NCBI RefSeq assembly: GCF_021462265.1
Contig: NZ_JAJONF010000001.1
Coordinates: 248,001-312,000 of the forward strand
From: Streptomyces shenzhenensis
GTDB taxonomy: Bacteria; Actinomycetota; Actinomycetes; Streptomycetales; Streptomycetaceae
Direction of reading: 5' to 3'
DNA: 64,000 bases
Notes under the pieces: generated by a model
Seen by the model: only the letters and a program-made list of their open reading frames with translations
The model's database searches: none
Told to the model about the DNA's origin: nothing
Part shown: positions 16,898 through 25,611 of the stretch, in pieces
Position numbering within the stretch: position 1 is the first letter of the stretch
Layout of the letters: each line of letters begins with the position of its first letter
Position numbers and translations under genes: made by a program

Positions 16898-18403
16898 CCA
16901 CGCCGAGGACGTGACCGACTACTCGGTCACCGTCGACCCGACGACCCAGGGCGCCAAGATCGGCAAGACGATGTACGGCGTCTTCTTCGAGGACATCAAC
17001 CGCGCCGCCGACGGCGGTCTGTACGCGGAGCTGGTCCTTCGAGTACACGACCGACGACAACAAGTCGTACACCCCGCTCACCGCCTGGACCGTCTCCGGC
17101 ACCGCCCAGGTCGTGGACGACGACGGCCGGCTGAACGCCCGCAACCGCGACTACCTGTCCCTGGCCGCCGGTTCATCCGTCACCAACTCCGGCTGGGCGC
17201 AGTACAGGGCGACCTTCACCGCCACCCGGACCAGTTCCACCGGCCGCCTCACCGTCGCCACGGCGGACGCCGCCGCGCTCGACATGGTCTCCCTCTTCCC
17301 GCGCGACACCTACAAGCACGAGCCCAACGGCCTGCGCAAGGACCTCGCGGAGAAGATCGCCGCCCTGCACCCGGAGCCGGTCAGGTAGGCGGCCTCAGCG
17401 AGCCCGTTCTTGAATCGCCTCCTACGCCCCGCTGTTCGCCAACGAGGACTACGTCCAGTGGAGTCCGGACATGGTGTGGTTCAACAACCACGCCTCCTGG
17501 GGATCGGCGAACTACGAGGTCCAGAAGCTGTTCATGAACAACGTCGGTGACCAGGTGGTCCCGAGCACGGCCACCACCACGCCGAACGTCAGCGGCCCCA
17601 TCACCGGCGCCGTCGGCCTGTCCACCTGGAACACCAGCGCCGCTTACGACGACGTCAAGGTGACCGACGCCGACGGGAACACGCTGCTCACCGACGACTT
17701 CTCCGGTGACGCGGCGCAGTGGACGCACTCCGGCGGCGGCAGCTGGGCGGTCCAGGACGGGCAGTACGTCGAGACCTCCGACACCGCCGAGAACACCATG
17801 GTCCAGGTCGGCGACACCGGCTGTCACGACTACGACCTGCACGTGAAGGCCGTCAAGAAGTCCGGCAAGGAGGGCTTCCTCGTCGCCTTCGGCGTCAAGG
17901 ACACCGGCACCTACTACTGGTGGAACATCGGCGGCTGGAACAACACCCAGACCGCGGTCGAACAGGCCGTCGACGGCGGCAAGTCGACACTGATCGCCAA
18001 GCCGGGGTCGGTCGAGACCGGCCGTGTCTACGACATCGGCATCAAGGTGCGGGGCCGGCAGGTGACCCTGTACCTCGACGGGCAGGAGTGGGGCAGCTTC
18101 ACCGACGACAAGCCGGCCGAGCCGTTCCGGCAGGTCGTCACCGAGGACAAGAAGACCGGCGACCTGATCGTCAAGGTCGTCAACGCCCAGTCCGCGGCGG
18201 CCCGTACCACCCTCGACCTCGGTGGCGCGAAGGTCGCCGGGAAGGCCAGGGTGACCACGTTGGCGGCGGCGCCCGGCGCGGTGAACACCGAGACGTCCAC
18301 CGTGGTCGCCCCGGTCACGTCCACCTTCACCGGGGTCTCCGACAGGTTCACGTACACCTTCCCGGCGAACTCGATCACCTTCCTGCGGATCAGGCAGAAG
18401 TAG
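16898..18403 (+). pseudogene. GH51 alpha-L-arabinofuranosidase remnant
   Basis: Starting without a signal peptide, the plus strand reads TVDPTTQGAKIGKTMYGVFFEDINRAADGG, the N terminus of secreted GH51 arabinofuranosidases. A small deletion near 17033 shifts frame to FEYTTDDNKSYTPLTAW and on to DMVSLFPRDTYK. A stop follows at 17386. After a large internal deletion, similarity resumes at about 17420 with YAPLFANEDYVQWSPDMVWFN and a long C-terminal beta-sandwich to 18403. The catalytic barrel with its acid/base and nucleophile glutamates is gone. The last 981 bases (from ATG 17471) remain open and could in principle make a carbohydrate-binding fragment. The end overlaps the converging CMD gene by 14 bp. 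Confidence 0.8.
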
Positions 18404-18824
18404 TGTCCGGCGCGGGCTGCTGTCCGACCGGCAGCAGCCCGCGCTCGGCGAAGACCTTCCTGGCGACCAGGGTGGCGTTGAGCGCCTTGGGGAAACCGCA
18501 GTACCCGGCGGAGTGCAGCAGCGCCTCGACGATCTCCTCGGGCGTGAGCCCCGCGTTGAGGGAGAAGTTGACGTGCACCTCCAGCTGGGGCTCGCAGCCG
18601 CCCAGTGCGGTGAGCATGCCCAGCGTCACCAGCTGCCGGTCGCGGGGCTGTAGTTGGGGTCGGGAGTAGATCTCGCCGAAGCCCCAGGCGACCACCTGGT
18701 GGCCCAGCTCGGGGCTGATGTCGGCCAGGGCGTCGAGGACCTGCGGGCCGGTGCCGCCGTCCACCTGGCTCATGACCTCGAGGCCGTGGGCGAAACGCTC
18801 GTCACGGGTGGTGCTCTCGCTCAT
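18390..18824 (-). CDS. Carboxymuconolactone decarboxylase (CMD) family protein
   Basis: 144 residues from ATG 18824. The all-helical CMD pattern is clear: VLDALADISPELGHQVVAWGFGEIYSRP, RDRQLVTLGMLTALGGCEPQLEVHV, and NAGLTPEEIVEALLHSAGYCGFPKALNA. The family includes gamma-carboxymuconolactone decarboxylases and AhpD-like proteins. No CxxC pair is present, so a peroxidase role is unlikely. A GGAAGAG site precedes the ATG. Upstream sequence stays open in frame through 15-bp repeats, so an N-terminal extension (SEPTA-FEPTA-like pentapeptides) cannot be excluded. A MerR-type promoter lies about 115 bp upstream, so redox or electrophile-responsive control is likely. Confidence 0.82.
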   Translation of the reverse strand: MSESTTRDERFAHGLEVMSQVDGGTGPQVLDALADISPELGHQVVAWGFGEIYSRPQLQPRDRQLVTLGMLTALGGCEPQLEVHVNFSLNAGLTPEEIVEALLHSAGYCGFPKALNATLVARKVFAERGLLPVGQQPAPDTTSA

Positions 18825-18836
18825 GTCGGCTCTTCC

Positions 18837-18926
18837 GTTCTCTTCGCGGACGGTCGGTTCAAAAGCGGTCGGTTCAAAAGCGGTCGGTTCCGAAGCGGTC
18901 TCTTCGGAAACGGCCTCTTCGGAACC
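18837..18926. repeat. Six 15-bp tandem units in the leader of the CMD gene
   Basis: Units of the type GGTCGGTTCAAAAGC begin at 18837 (degenerate), 18852, 18867, 18882, 18897 and 18912. The two at 18852 and 18867 are identical and the others drift. In the CMD reading frame they would encode pentapeptides such as FEPTA and SEETA. Copy number could vary between strains. Confidence 0.75.
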
Positions 18927-18939
18927 GGTCAGGACACGA

Positions 18940-18970
18940 ACGCTAGGAGCTGGAGCGCGCTCCAGGTCAA
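18940..18970 (-). promoter_or_regulatory. MerR-type promoter with a 19-bp spacer
   Basis: On the minus strand TTGACC (complement of 18965-18970) and TAGCGT (complement of 18940-18945) are separated by exactly 19 bp. Within the spacer lies the perfect 16-bp palindrome CTGGAGCGCGCTCCAG (18950-18965). Over-long spacers with a central dyad are diagnostic of promoters activated by MerR-family proteins, which twist the DNA. It drives the CMD gene. No merR-like gene is next to it. The rest of 18825-19214 shows no further gene. Confidence 0.7.
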
Positions 18971-19214
18971 GCCGGCATCGCCGTCCCCCTGGTACAGCAG
19001 TTCGGGGGCCGGTACCGCTCCCTCGGCGAGGCCAGCCACGGGTGTGAGTAGTTGCGGTACAGAAAGTGCCGCTGAGATTGATCATGGTCGATCAGCACAT
19101 CTACCCGAGGTGCCGCCGGGGTTCCAGTGGCTCGGCTCGATTAGTCGACCGGGAAATTGATCAGCCGCTGGTAGTCCGTCAGGCTGTCTCCGGGACTTGA
19201 TCTTGGAGGTGGTT

Positions 19215-19891
19215 GTGGGGCGTCGTCCAAGAGTGTTCGTCCGGTCGGTGAGCATGGAGGAGGGCCGGCGGCTTCAGCGGATCAGCCGGACGTCGAAGGA
19301 CCCGGTGAGGCTGCGGCGGGCGATGGTGGTGCTGATGTCCGCGCAGGGGCAGCCGGTAGGGGACATCACCTCGTTGCTGCAGGTCGGCGAGGACTACGTG
19401 CGCGATGTCATCCACGCCTTCAACGAGCGGGGTTTCGACGCGCTGGACCCAAAATGGAGCGGGGGGCGGCCGAAGACGATCGGTGACCAGGTGCGCGAGC
19501 GCATCTGCCTGATCGCCCGAACGTCCCCCGGTGACTGGGGCATCAAAGCGTTCTCCACCTGGAGCCTGGCCAAGCTCGCCGAGCACCTGGTCAAGCACAA
19601 GGTCGTCGCCGCCCTCAGCCGGGAGACCTTGCGCCGGATCGTGCGCGAGGGCAAGGTCTCCTGGCAGACGACGACCACATGGAAGGCATCCACCGACCCG
19701 GCTTTCATCACCAAGATGCACCGGGTCCTGACTTCGCACTCAACGGCACGGACCACCGCACGCACGACGAGCAGAACGCCGCCATCGCCGCCTACATACG
19801 CTGGCACAACGCCCGCGCCGAGCCGAAGACGGGCTTCGCACCCGAGTCACCCATCCGGGATTGGACCGAATACCCAGCCAAGGCTGCGTAA
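19215..19891 (+). pseudogene. IS630-family transposase, internally deleted
   Basis: GTG 19215 (GGAGG upstream) opens the helix-turn-helix part typical of IS630 transposases: SMEEGRRLQRISRTSKDPVRLRRA, DYVRDVIHAFNERGFDAL, SRETLRRIVREG and SWQTTTTWKAS. At about 19727 the frame breaks and the sequence jumps to the C-terminal end, FALNGTDHRTHDEQNAAIAAY and WHNARAEPKTGFAP, ending at 19891. The DDE catalytic core between these parts is deleted, so the element is dead. It defines the left border of a small cargo region whose right border carries a second IS630 C-terminal scrap. Confidence 0.85.
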
Positions 19892-19993
19892 AGCCATGGG
19901 ATGTCGTCCAGCCCAGCGGCAGCGATCTTCGCAGGGTGCACGTGGGTCCGACCGGCGGCGGCCTGATCGACGAGGGCGTATCCGAGGGTCAGG

Positions 19994-20719
19994 TCACCAG
20001 GGCACGACCCCGTTGTCGTCGAACAGTTGGCCGGTAGGGCCGTCGTCCGGCAGGGTCGCCAGCCTGATGGCGACCGCCGCGCCCTGCTCGGGGGTCTGGG
20101 TCCCGCTGAATCCGTTGAGGTCGGTGGCCACGTAACCGGGGCAGGCGTTGTTGATCAGGATGTTGGTGCCGCTCAGCTCCTTGGCGTACTGGATGGTGAC
20201 GGCGTTGAGGTAGGTCTTCGTCGGCGCGTAGCCCCCGCTGATCCCCCCGAGGTCGACGCCGGGCGTGGTCTGCAGTGTCAGGGAGCCGACGTGGCTGGAC
20301 TGGTTGACGATCCGCGGGTGCTCCGAGCGGCGAAGCAGCGGCAGCATTGCGTTGGTGACCCTGATGACGCCGATGACGTTGGTCTCCACCAGTCGCCGCA
20401 CGGTCTCGAGGTCGATGGTCGTGGGTTCCTCCGGCCGGCCGCCGGCAACGCCGGCATTGTTGACCAGTACGTCGAGCCGTCCTGCCCGCTCCTCGATCAG
20501 TTGGACCGCGGCGGTCACACTCCCGCCGTCGGTCACGTCCAGGGGTACGCCGAACGCGTCGGCGCCGGCCGCGCGCAACTTCGCCACGGCGTCCTCCCGG
20601 CGTTGCTCGTCCCGGGCGCCGACACCGACACTCCAGCCCCGCGCACCCAGCCCGGCCGCGATCTCATACCCGATCCCCTTGTTCGCGCCGGTGACCAGCG
20701 CGATCGTCTTCTCGCTCAT
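19994..20719 (-). CDS. Short-chain dehydrogenase/reductase
   Basis: 241 residues from ATG 20719; ATG 20731 is possible. Classical SDR layout: VTGANKGIGYEIAAGLGARG (cofactor loop TGxxxGxG), DVTDGG, NNAGVAG (NNAG), IVNQSSHVG (catalytic Ser region) and the active-site pair in GGYAPTKTYLNA (YxxxK). The enzyme should interconvert an alcohol and carbonyl with NADP(H). The arginine after the loop (VGARDEQRR) favours NADP. Divergent from a LysR gene with a perfect palindrome between them, a typical regulator-target pair. The pair sits between two IS630 scars and was probably acquired. Confidence 0.9.
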   Translation of the reverse strand: MSEKTIALVTGANKGIGYEIAAGLGARGWSVGVGARDEQRREDAVAKLRAAGADAFGVPLDVTDGGSVTAAVQLIEERAGRLDVLVNNAGVAGGRPEEPTTIDLETVRRLVETNVIGVIRVTNAMLPLLRRSEHPRIVNQSSHVGSLTLQTTPGVDLGGISGGYAPTKTYLNAVTIQYAKELSGTNILINNACPGYVATDLNGFSGTQTPEQGAAVAIRLATLPDDGPTGQLFDDNGVVPW

Positions 20720-20774
20720 GACAGCGAGCATGCTCGTGCTGCGGCCGGGCACCAACACCATCTCGGTAGTGCAG

Positions 20775-20793
20775 CGATACCTGGTCGGTATCG
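20775..20793. promoter_or_regulatory. LysR-type operator, 19-bp perfect palindrome
   Basis: CGATACC-TGGTC-GGTATCG has 7-bp arms and fits the T-N11-A rule of LysR regulators. It lies 32 bp before the LysR start and 55 bp before the SDR start, so it can govern both directions. Confidence 0.75.
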
Positions 20794-20824
20794 ATCTGCC
20801 GTCTGCCGTCATTAGCCTGGACTC

Positions 20825-21664
20825 ATGGAAATACGCGAGCTGCGGTACTTCGTCGCCGTCGCCGAGGAGCTGCACTTCGGCGAGGCTGCCCAACGCCTCG
20901 GGATGGCCCAGCCGCCCCTGTCCCGCGCGATCACCCAGCTCGAACGGCGGCTCGGAATCGCGCTGCTGGAACGCACCAGCCGCAAGGTCACGCTCACCGC
21001 GGCCGGAGACGTGCTTCTGGCCGAAGGACGCGCGATCCTCAGCGCAGTGACCGCAGCTGAGCGGCGTACCCGTCGGGCCGCGACAGCGCACCCCAGCCTT
21101 GTCCTCGCCGTGAAGTCCGGCACCGCTGGCGAACTGCTGACGAAACTGCTCGACGCCTACGCCGCGGAACCCGGCGCAGCCACCGTCGAGCTGCTGCTCT
21201 GCGAGGCACACCAGCACCAGCTGCTGCTGCAGGACGGGCAGGCCGACGTAGCTCTGCTGCACCTGCCCTTCGACTCAGCAGCCGGGCTCGACACCGAAAC
21301 CCTGTACACCGAGGGACAGGTCGCGATCCTGCCGGCCTCACACCCGCTCGCCAGCCGCTCTCAGATCCGGATGGCCGACGTCACCACGCTGCCAGAGCTC
21401 CCGATGGCGCGCTGGCCCGGTCCCAGCGGCAGCTACCCAGAGGGACCGGGCGCAGAGGTACGGAACCTGACACAGCTCTTCCAGCTGATCGCGCTCGGCC
21501 GTACCACCGTGGTCATTCCCGAGTCAGCCAGCGCCGACCTGCGCCGGGACCTCGCCGCCGTACCGGTCCTGGACGCTCCGCCCGTGGCAACGGCGATCGC
21601 CTGGCCGCCGCACAGCCGCCTTCGTACAGTTGCTGACCTGATCCGCGTTGCAACACGTCTTTGA
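20825..21664 (+). CDS. LysR-family transcriptional regulator
   Basis: 279 residues. The N-terminal winged helix has MEIRELRYFVAVAEELHFGEAAQRLGMAQPPLSRAI broken by no gaps, then LERRLGIALLERTSRKVTLTAAG. The effector domain follows (VKSGTAGELLTKLLDAY; DVALLHLPFD; EGQVAILPASHPLA). It probably controls the divergent SDR through the palindrome at 20775, with an unknown small-molecule inducer. ATG 20825 gives the standard N terminus. The stop at 21664 is followed within 75 bp by an IS630 relic. Confidence 0.92.
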   Translation: MEIRELRYFVAVAEELHFGEAAQRLGMAQPPLSRAITQLERRLGIALLERTSRKVTLTAAGDVLLAEGRAILSAVTAAERRTRRAATAHPSLVLAVKSGTAGELLTKLLDAYAAEPGAATVELLLCEAHQHQLLLQDGQADVALLHLPFDSAAGLDTETLYTEGQVAILPASHPLASRSQIRMADVTTLPELPMARWPGPSGSYPEGPGAEVRNLTQLFQLIALGRTTVVIPESASADLRRDLAAVPVLDAPPVATAIAWPPHSRLRTVADLIRVATRL

Positions 21665-21736
21665 ACTCGGATTAAGAGGGCGGCCATCCAACGGCAGCCC
21701 CGATCAAGCAACGGGCAGCTCAAACGCCTCCCCTGT

Positions 21737-21829
21737 CCGCTGGCACAACGCCCGCGCCGAGCCGACGACCCGCTCGCACCCGAGTCACCCACCCGGCAGT
21801 GGACCGAATACCCGGCCAAGGCTGCGTGA
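21737..21829 (+). mobile_element. IS630 transposase C-terminal scrap
   Basis: WHNARAEP, then after a frame break APESPTRQWTEYPAKAA and a stop at 21829. The wording nearly repeats the end of the relic at 19215-19891 (WHNARAEPKTGFAPESP, WTEYPAKAA). It is a second copy in the same orientation, so the SDR/LysR pair is bracketed by two IS630 ends. Confidence 0.75.
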
Positions 21830-21884
21830 CAAGCCACTAGGAAAGATCACCGGATGGTTGTCGGTGCTGGCTACGGTCCGGATC

Positions 21885-22466
21885 GTGCCGGTGGAGTTGA
21901 TGAGCTGGCCGAGGCGTACGGGACGTTCGCAGAGGTGCCCACGCGCCCGGAGCTGGAGCGTGTTCTTCCTCCTCGATGACGACGACCGTGATCTGATCGC
22001 GCTCCGTCGTACGGACGCGCACCGGCTGGGGATGGCGGTGCAGATCTGCACGGTCCGCTACGCCGGCCGGTTTCTGGGTGAGGATCCGCTCGCGGTGCCG
22101 TGGAGGCCGTGGAGTACCTGGCCGGGCAACTCGGCATCGCGGACGCCTCGTGCGTGAAGCGGTAGCCGGAGCGGCGCAGGACACCGTACGAGCACATGGC
22201 AGAGTTCCAGGAGCGGTTCAAGCACCGGGACTTCACCGACCGGAAGTGGGGGCGGGAGTTCCGCGGCTTCCTGTACGGGCGGGCGTGCACGCACGCCGAG
22301 GGGCCGGTGGCGTTGTTCAACCACGCGGTGACGTGGCTGCGCAAGAACCGGGTGCTGCCCGGGGTGAGCGTGCTGGCACGGCAGATGTCGGAGGCCCGTA
22401 CGGCAGCTGAGCGGGGTCTGTACGAGGCGGTGGCCCGCGCTGCGCACCGGGCCGATCCCGCGCTCG
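21885..22466 (+). pseudogene. Tn3-family transposase, N-terminal part, frameshifted
   Basis: Three reading frames are needed. GTG 21885 VPVEL; then ELAEAYGTFAEVPTRPELER; then FFLLDDDDRDLIALRRTDAHRLGMAVQICTV broken at about 22100; then MAEFQERFKHRDFTDRKWGREFR and LPGVSVLARQMSEARTAAERG in another. This is the DUF4158-type N terminus of Tn3 transposases. The catalytic DDE domain is missing altogether. The remnant ends where a recombinase fragment begins, so a further rearrangement joined two elements. Confidence 0.75.
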
Positions 22467-22570
22467 CGCCACCATCGCCGGCCCCGCCGCCGACGAACTA
22501 CGCAACGGAGCACTGCCCGATACCTCGATCGACTGGCTCAAGACCAACTTTTATCTGGACGATTTTGCGC
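22466..22570 (+). mobile_element. Tyrosine-recombinase C-terminal fragment
   Basis: TIAGPAADELRNG and SIDWLKTNFYLDDFA match the C-terminal extension of the recombinase relic on the other strand at 23308 (RIAGHAAEELLSS and TLNWLKTNFFKSELE), but with many differences. It is therefore a fragment of a related but distinct integrase. No catalytic residues remain. Confidence 0.6.
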
Positions 22571-22587
22571 GCGTGAGAGTGGCCAGG

Positions 22588-23238
22588 TCAGTGTTGGCGC
22601 CGCTCGCGCTCGTCAGCAAGGGCGTCGCCAAACGGAGTGAAGCCCATGTTCGCTCCGAACATGCCGTCACCGCTCCGGAAGGCGAGCAGGCGTGCCGATG
22701 GGGCGTCTCCCGCCTCGCCGAAGTGGAACACAGCGAGCGGTGAGGTCCGATCGCCGGAGGCGTAGCCAAGGGTCTTGGCCGAACGCGGATCTTGGTCACC
22801 GAAGATCGCGGAGGGCCGACCGTACTCGTGCAGAACATCGTCGAGCGTGCGGTCGGTCTCCGTCCAACCCTCGGCCGTCTCGACGAGGCTCATGTACTCG
22901 TCCGTCCGCAGGGCTCGATCGAGACGGAGCCAACCACGCTTGTGGGCTGCGGCGCCGTATTCCGCGGCCACCACGTGAATCTCCGGCTGGGGAAAGAGGT
23001 AGCGCAGCAATGCCGCCATATCCAACCGTGCGTTGTCGTCCACGATCCACCGCGCCCCGTCGGGCCGGTCGTCGTCCTGGGCGAGGGCATCGAGGACGAG
23101 CGGCAAGCGCGCGAGCCCGCCGTGCGCATCGGGGCGGCGCACGGCGGCGTTGAACTCGTCGAGCACGCCGACGCGCTCTGCCCTGGTGAGCGGGGCCCGG
23201 CGGTGATCCGCACGGGGAAGGCTCCGAAGGGACAGCAT
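22588..23238 (-). CDS. Hypothetical protein, cargo of a decayed element
   Basis: 216 residues from ATG 23238, which has AAGGTGG upstream. There is no signal peptide and no membrane segment. Readable stretches include ERVGVLDEFNAAVRRPDAHGG, DDNARLDMAALLRYLFPQPEI, TLDDVLHEYGRPSAIFGDQDP and TSPLAVFHFGEAGD; the composition is acidic and the protein looks soluble. I do not recognise the family. It is intact while everything on both sides (integrase scraps at 22466 and 23308) is broken, which hints at retained function. It could be an immunity or accessory factor, but nothing proves that. Confidence 0.6.
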   Translation of the reverse strand: MLSLRSLPRADHRRAPLTRAERVGVLDEFNAAVRRPDAHGGLARLPLVLDALAQDDDRPDGARWIVDDNARLDMAALLRYLFPQPEIHVVAAEYGAAAHKRGWLRLDRALRTDEYMSLVETAEGWTETDRTLDDVLHEYGRPSAIFGDQDPRSAKTLGYASGDRTSPLAVFHFGEAGDAPSARLLAFRSGDGMFGANMGFTPFGDALADERERRQH

Positions 23239-23307
23239 GCCGACCACCTTGAGCCGTTGCCGTCCGGCTGTCCACCCGTTCTTCAATCGGCCAAGGCCCT
23301 GATCGGT

Positions 23308-24646
23308 TCAGCAGTGATCGCCAGGGGCGGGTTCGGGACTCTCGCCGAGGTCCGCGAGGAGGCTCCGGATGCGGTCGGCGATGGCGGTGTGCCGTTCGAC
23401 CTCGCGGGGCCGGCCGCGTTCGGCGGCGTCCTGGGCGAGTTGCTGCTCTCTGGAGAGCCGGGCTCGCAGGCGTGGTGCGTACTTGCTTGTGGTGAGGAAC
23501 TTCGAGCAGCGGAGGTAGAGGTCGCACTCGCAGGGTCCTTCGGCAGGTGCCCGCAGGCAGTGTCCCAGTTCGAGTTCGCTCTTGAAGAAGTTGGTCTTGA
23601 GCCAGTTCAGGGTGTCCTCGCTGATTCGGCTGCTGAGCAGTTCCTCCGCGGCATGGCCCGCGATCCGGCCGCCGGCGGAGATGACCTTCTCGTACTGATC
23701 CTTCAGGACGGGGTCGCTGATGTGGGAGTAGGTGGCCGGCATCTGCGCGTTGTGGTGCCCGAGGATCGCCATGATGGTCTGGATCTGGGCGCCGCCCTCG
23801 GCCAATTGGGTGCCGACGGTATGCCGGAACCGGTGGGCGGTCACAGCGGGGCTGCCGTCTCCGTCGACCAGCCCGGCCTTGCGGCAGGCGATCTCCAGGG
23901 AGTCGGAGAACAGGAACTGCCGGCCCATCGGCTTGCCCCGCCGCATGAACACATAGCGAACCGGCCGCTGGGCCCATGGGCCGTGGCGGGCCGCGGCGTT
24001 GCCGGCCTTGGCTGTCTCGATCGGGCTCCGCAGAGCCTCGGCCGCCTGCGGGTGCAACGGCTGATGCCGGTCCGGCACCCGCGCGAGGGCTGGGGAGGGT
24101 GCATCGGCATCGGCGAGTTCTCGCCGTCGTAATCCTCGGCGATCATGGCTCAGTCGTAGAAGCTCGACACCGCGGCCAGGGTGCGGTTCACCGTCGACGG
24201 CGACAGCAGACTGCCAGGCAGGTCCGCTCCGCCGACCATGACGGTCAACCCGAGACGTTGGGCTGGCTGGCGGCTTGGCTGACGGCGCAGGAAGCCCGGC
24301 AGCCGCAACGCGTCCGGTGCCCGGAAGTCCCGCCAGTCCAGGCTCTCCCGCGCCAGGAACGTGAACAGGTACTTCAGTCGCAGGCGTAGTCGCACCAGGT
24401 GTTCGGCGACAGCCCTCGATCACTGAGATGCCCCAGAAACCGGCAGACTGGATCGATCTCGGAACCGGATGCGTCGATCAACCGGACGCGACGGACGATG
24501 CCGCCGTCTCGGTCCTTCACCACACGAAGTTCGCACTCCACAGCACCAACAACGAGCGGCGACGAGGAGCGCGACGCCGAGAAGCTGAACTCCACCCGGG
24601 AGTGTCCAGACAAGAACCTCTTGGGTCGCCATCTGTTCAACATCAA
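23308..24646 (-). pseudogene. Tyrosine recombinase/integrase, broken by frameshifts, a nonsense codon and a deletion
   Basis: On the minus strand: VCRFLGHLSDRGLSPNTWCDYA, a frame change, LKYLFTFLARESLDWRDF (core-binding domain), then STVNRTLAAVSSFYD and a TGA where Trp is expected. Another frame follows, ending with the catalytic domain: VTAHRFRHTVGTQLAEGG (HxxR), ILGHHNAQMPATYSHISD (His and Tyr nucleophile), then a Cys-containing C-terminal extension to 23308. The first catalytic Arg region is deleted. Intact relatives move integrative elements. ATG 24646 is a guess at the original start. Confidence 0.8.
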
Positions 24647-24761
24647 GGCCAGCGGACCCGGTCACGGCCTGCGTCCCTTTCCGGGACCCGGAGGCTGTCG
24701 AGGATGACGAGGATTGACGGCGGCGCACCCGGCCGGCTGGGCCACTCGTTACAGCGCCCTC

Positions 24762-25544
24762 TTATGGTCGTGCCTGCGTGGGCAGGGTGAGAACTTCGGC
24801 TCCGTTGTCGGTGATGGCGATGGTGTGCTCGCTGTGCGCGGTCCGGCAGCCTGTCGCGCTGCGCAGCGTCCAACCGTCGGCGTCGGTGACGAGTGTGGCA
24901 GTGTCGGCCATGACCCAGGGCTCCAGGGCGAGCAGCAGTCCGGGGCGCAGTTTGTATCCGCGGCCGGGCCGTCCGGTGTTCGCGACGTGTGGGTCCTGGT
25001 GCATGGTCGAGCCGATGCCGTGGCCTCCGAACTCGGTGTTGATCGGGTAGCCCGCCTTGCTGAGGACCGTGCCGATGGCGTGGGAGAGGTCGCCGATGCG
25101 CGCCCCGGGCTTGGCGGCGGCGATGCCGGCGGCGAGTGCACGTTCGGTGGTCTCGATCATCGCAACGCTCTCCGCCGGCCTGGCCTTGCCCACCAGAAAG
25201 CTGATCGCGGCGTCCGCTGCCACCCCGCCCCTGGCTACGGCGAGGTCGAGGGTCAGCAGGTCCCCGTCTGCCAGCGTGTAGTTGTGCGGGCGCCCGTGGA
25301 GCACTCCGTCGTTGACGGCCGTGCAGATGTAGTGCCCGAACGGGCCGCGCCCGAAGGAAGGCGCGTAGTCGACGTAGCAGGACTGTGCTCCCGCCTCGGT
25401 GATCATCTCCTTGGCCCACTGGTCGATGTCCAGCAGGTTCGTCCCGACCGTGCTGCGCTGCTTCAGCGTGTGCAGGATGTTTCCGACCAGGGCGCCGGTG
25501 TCTCTCGCCCGCTCAAGCCGCGCGGAGTTCAGGATCTCGATCAT
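24762..25544 (-). CDS. map: Methionine aminopeptidase type I, probable accessory copy
   Basis: 260 residues with all five metal ligands readable: Asp in LTLDLAVARGG, Asp in VAADAAISFLVG, His in GHGIGSTMHQDPH, Glu in LLALEPWVM and Glu in HSEHTIAITDNG. The substrate-pocket His is in HYICTAVNDGVLHG. It removes N-terminal Met from new proteins. ATG 25544 follows GAGAGGT. A streptomycete normally has housekeeping copies elsewhere in ribosomal-protein loci; this one sits among mobile relics, divergent from its own HTH regulator, so it is likely an accessory or resistance-type copy. That role is inference. Confidence 0.88.
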   Translation of the reverse strand: MIEILNSARLERARDTGALVGNILHTLKQRSTVGTNLLDIDQWAKEMITEAGAQSCYVDYAPSFGRGPFGHYICTAVNDGVLHGRPHNYTLADGDLLTLDLAVARGGVAADAAISFLVGKARPAESVAMIETTERALAAGIAAAKPGARIGDLSHAIGTVLSKAGYPINTEFGGHGIGSTMHQDPHVANTGRPGRGYKLRPGLLLALEPWVMADTATLVTDADGWTLRSATGCRTAHSEHTIAITDNGAEVLTLPTQARP

Positions 25545-25577
25545 GGGGGGACCTCTCATGTGCGTCCAATAACTATC

Positions 25578-25603
25578 CCGGTCTAACTGTACCGGTATTA
25601 GAA
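25578..25603. promoter_or_regulatory. Direct CCGGT repeats and -10 box between map and the XRE gene
   Basis: CCGGT at 25578 and 25592, each followed by an AT-rich tetramer, form 14-bp-spaced direct repeats. TAGAAT (25598-25603) is a good -10 box placing transcription start at the XRE start codon (leaderless). The local AT content stands out. Candidate operator for the XRE protein. Confidence 0.4.
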
Positions 25604-25611
25604 TGGGGGTC

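Noticed and set aside
17471-18403. Stand-alone carbohydrate-binding protein gene
   Set aside because: The frame lacks a signal peptide and ribosome-binding site and is the continuation of a broken GH51 enzyme, so it is listed as part of the pseudogene.
21665-21736. Possible ISL3 transposase scrap (SNGQLKRLP)
   Set aside because: The match is only a few residues and could be chance.
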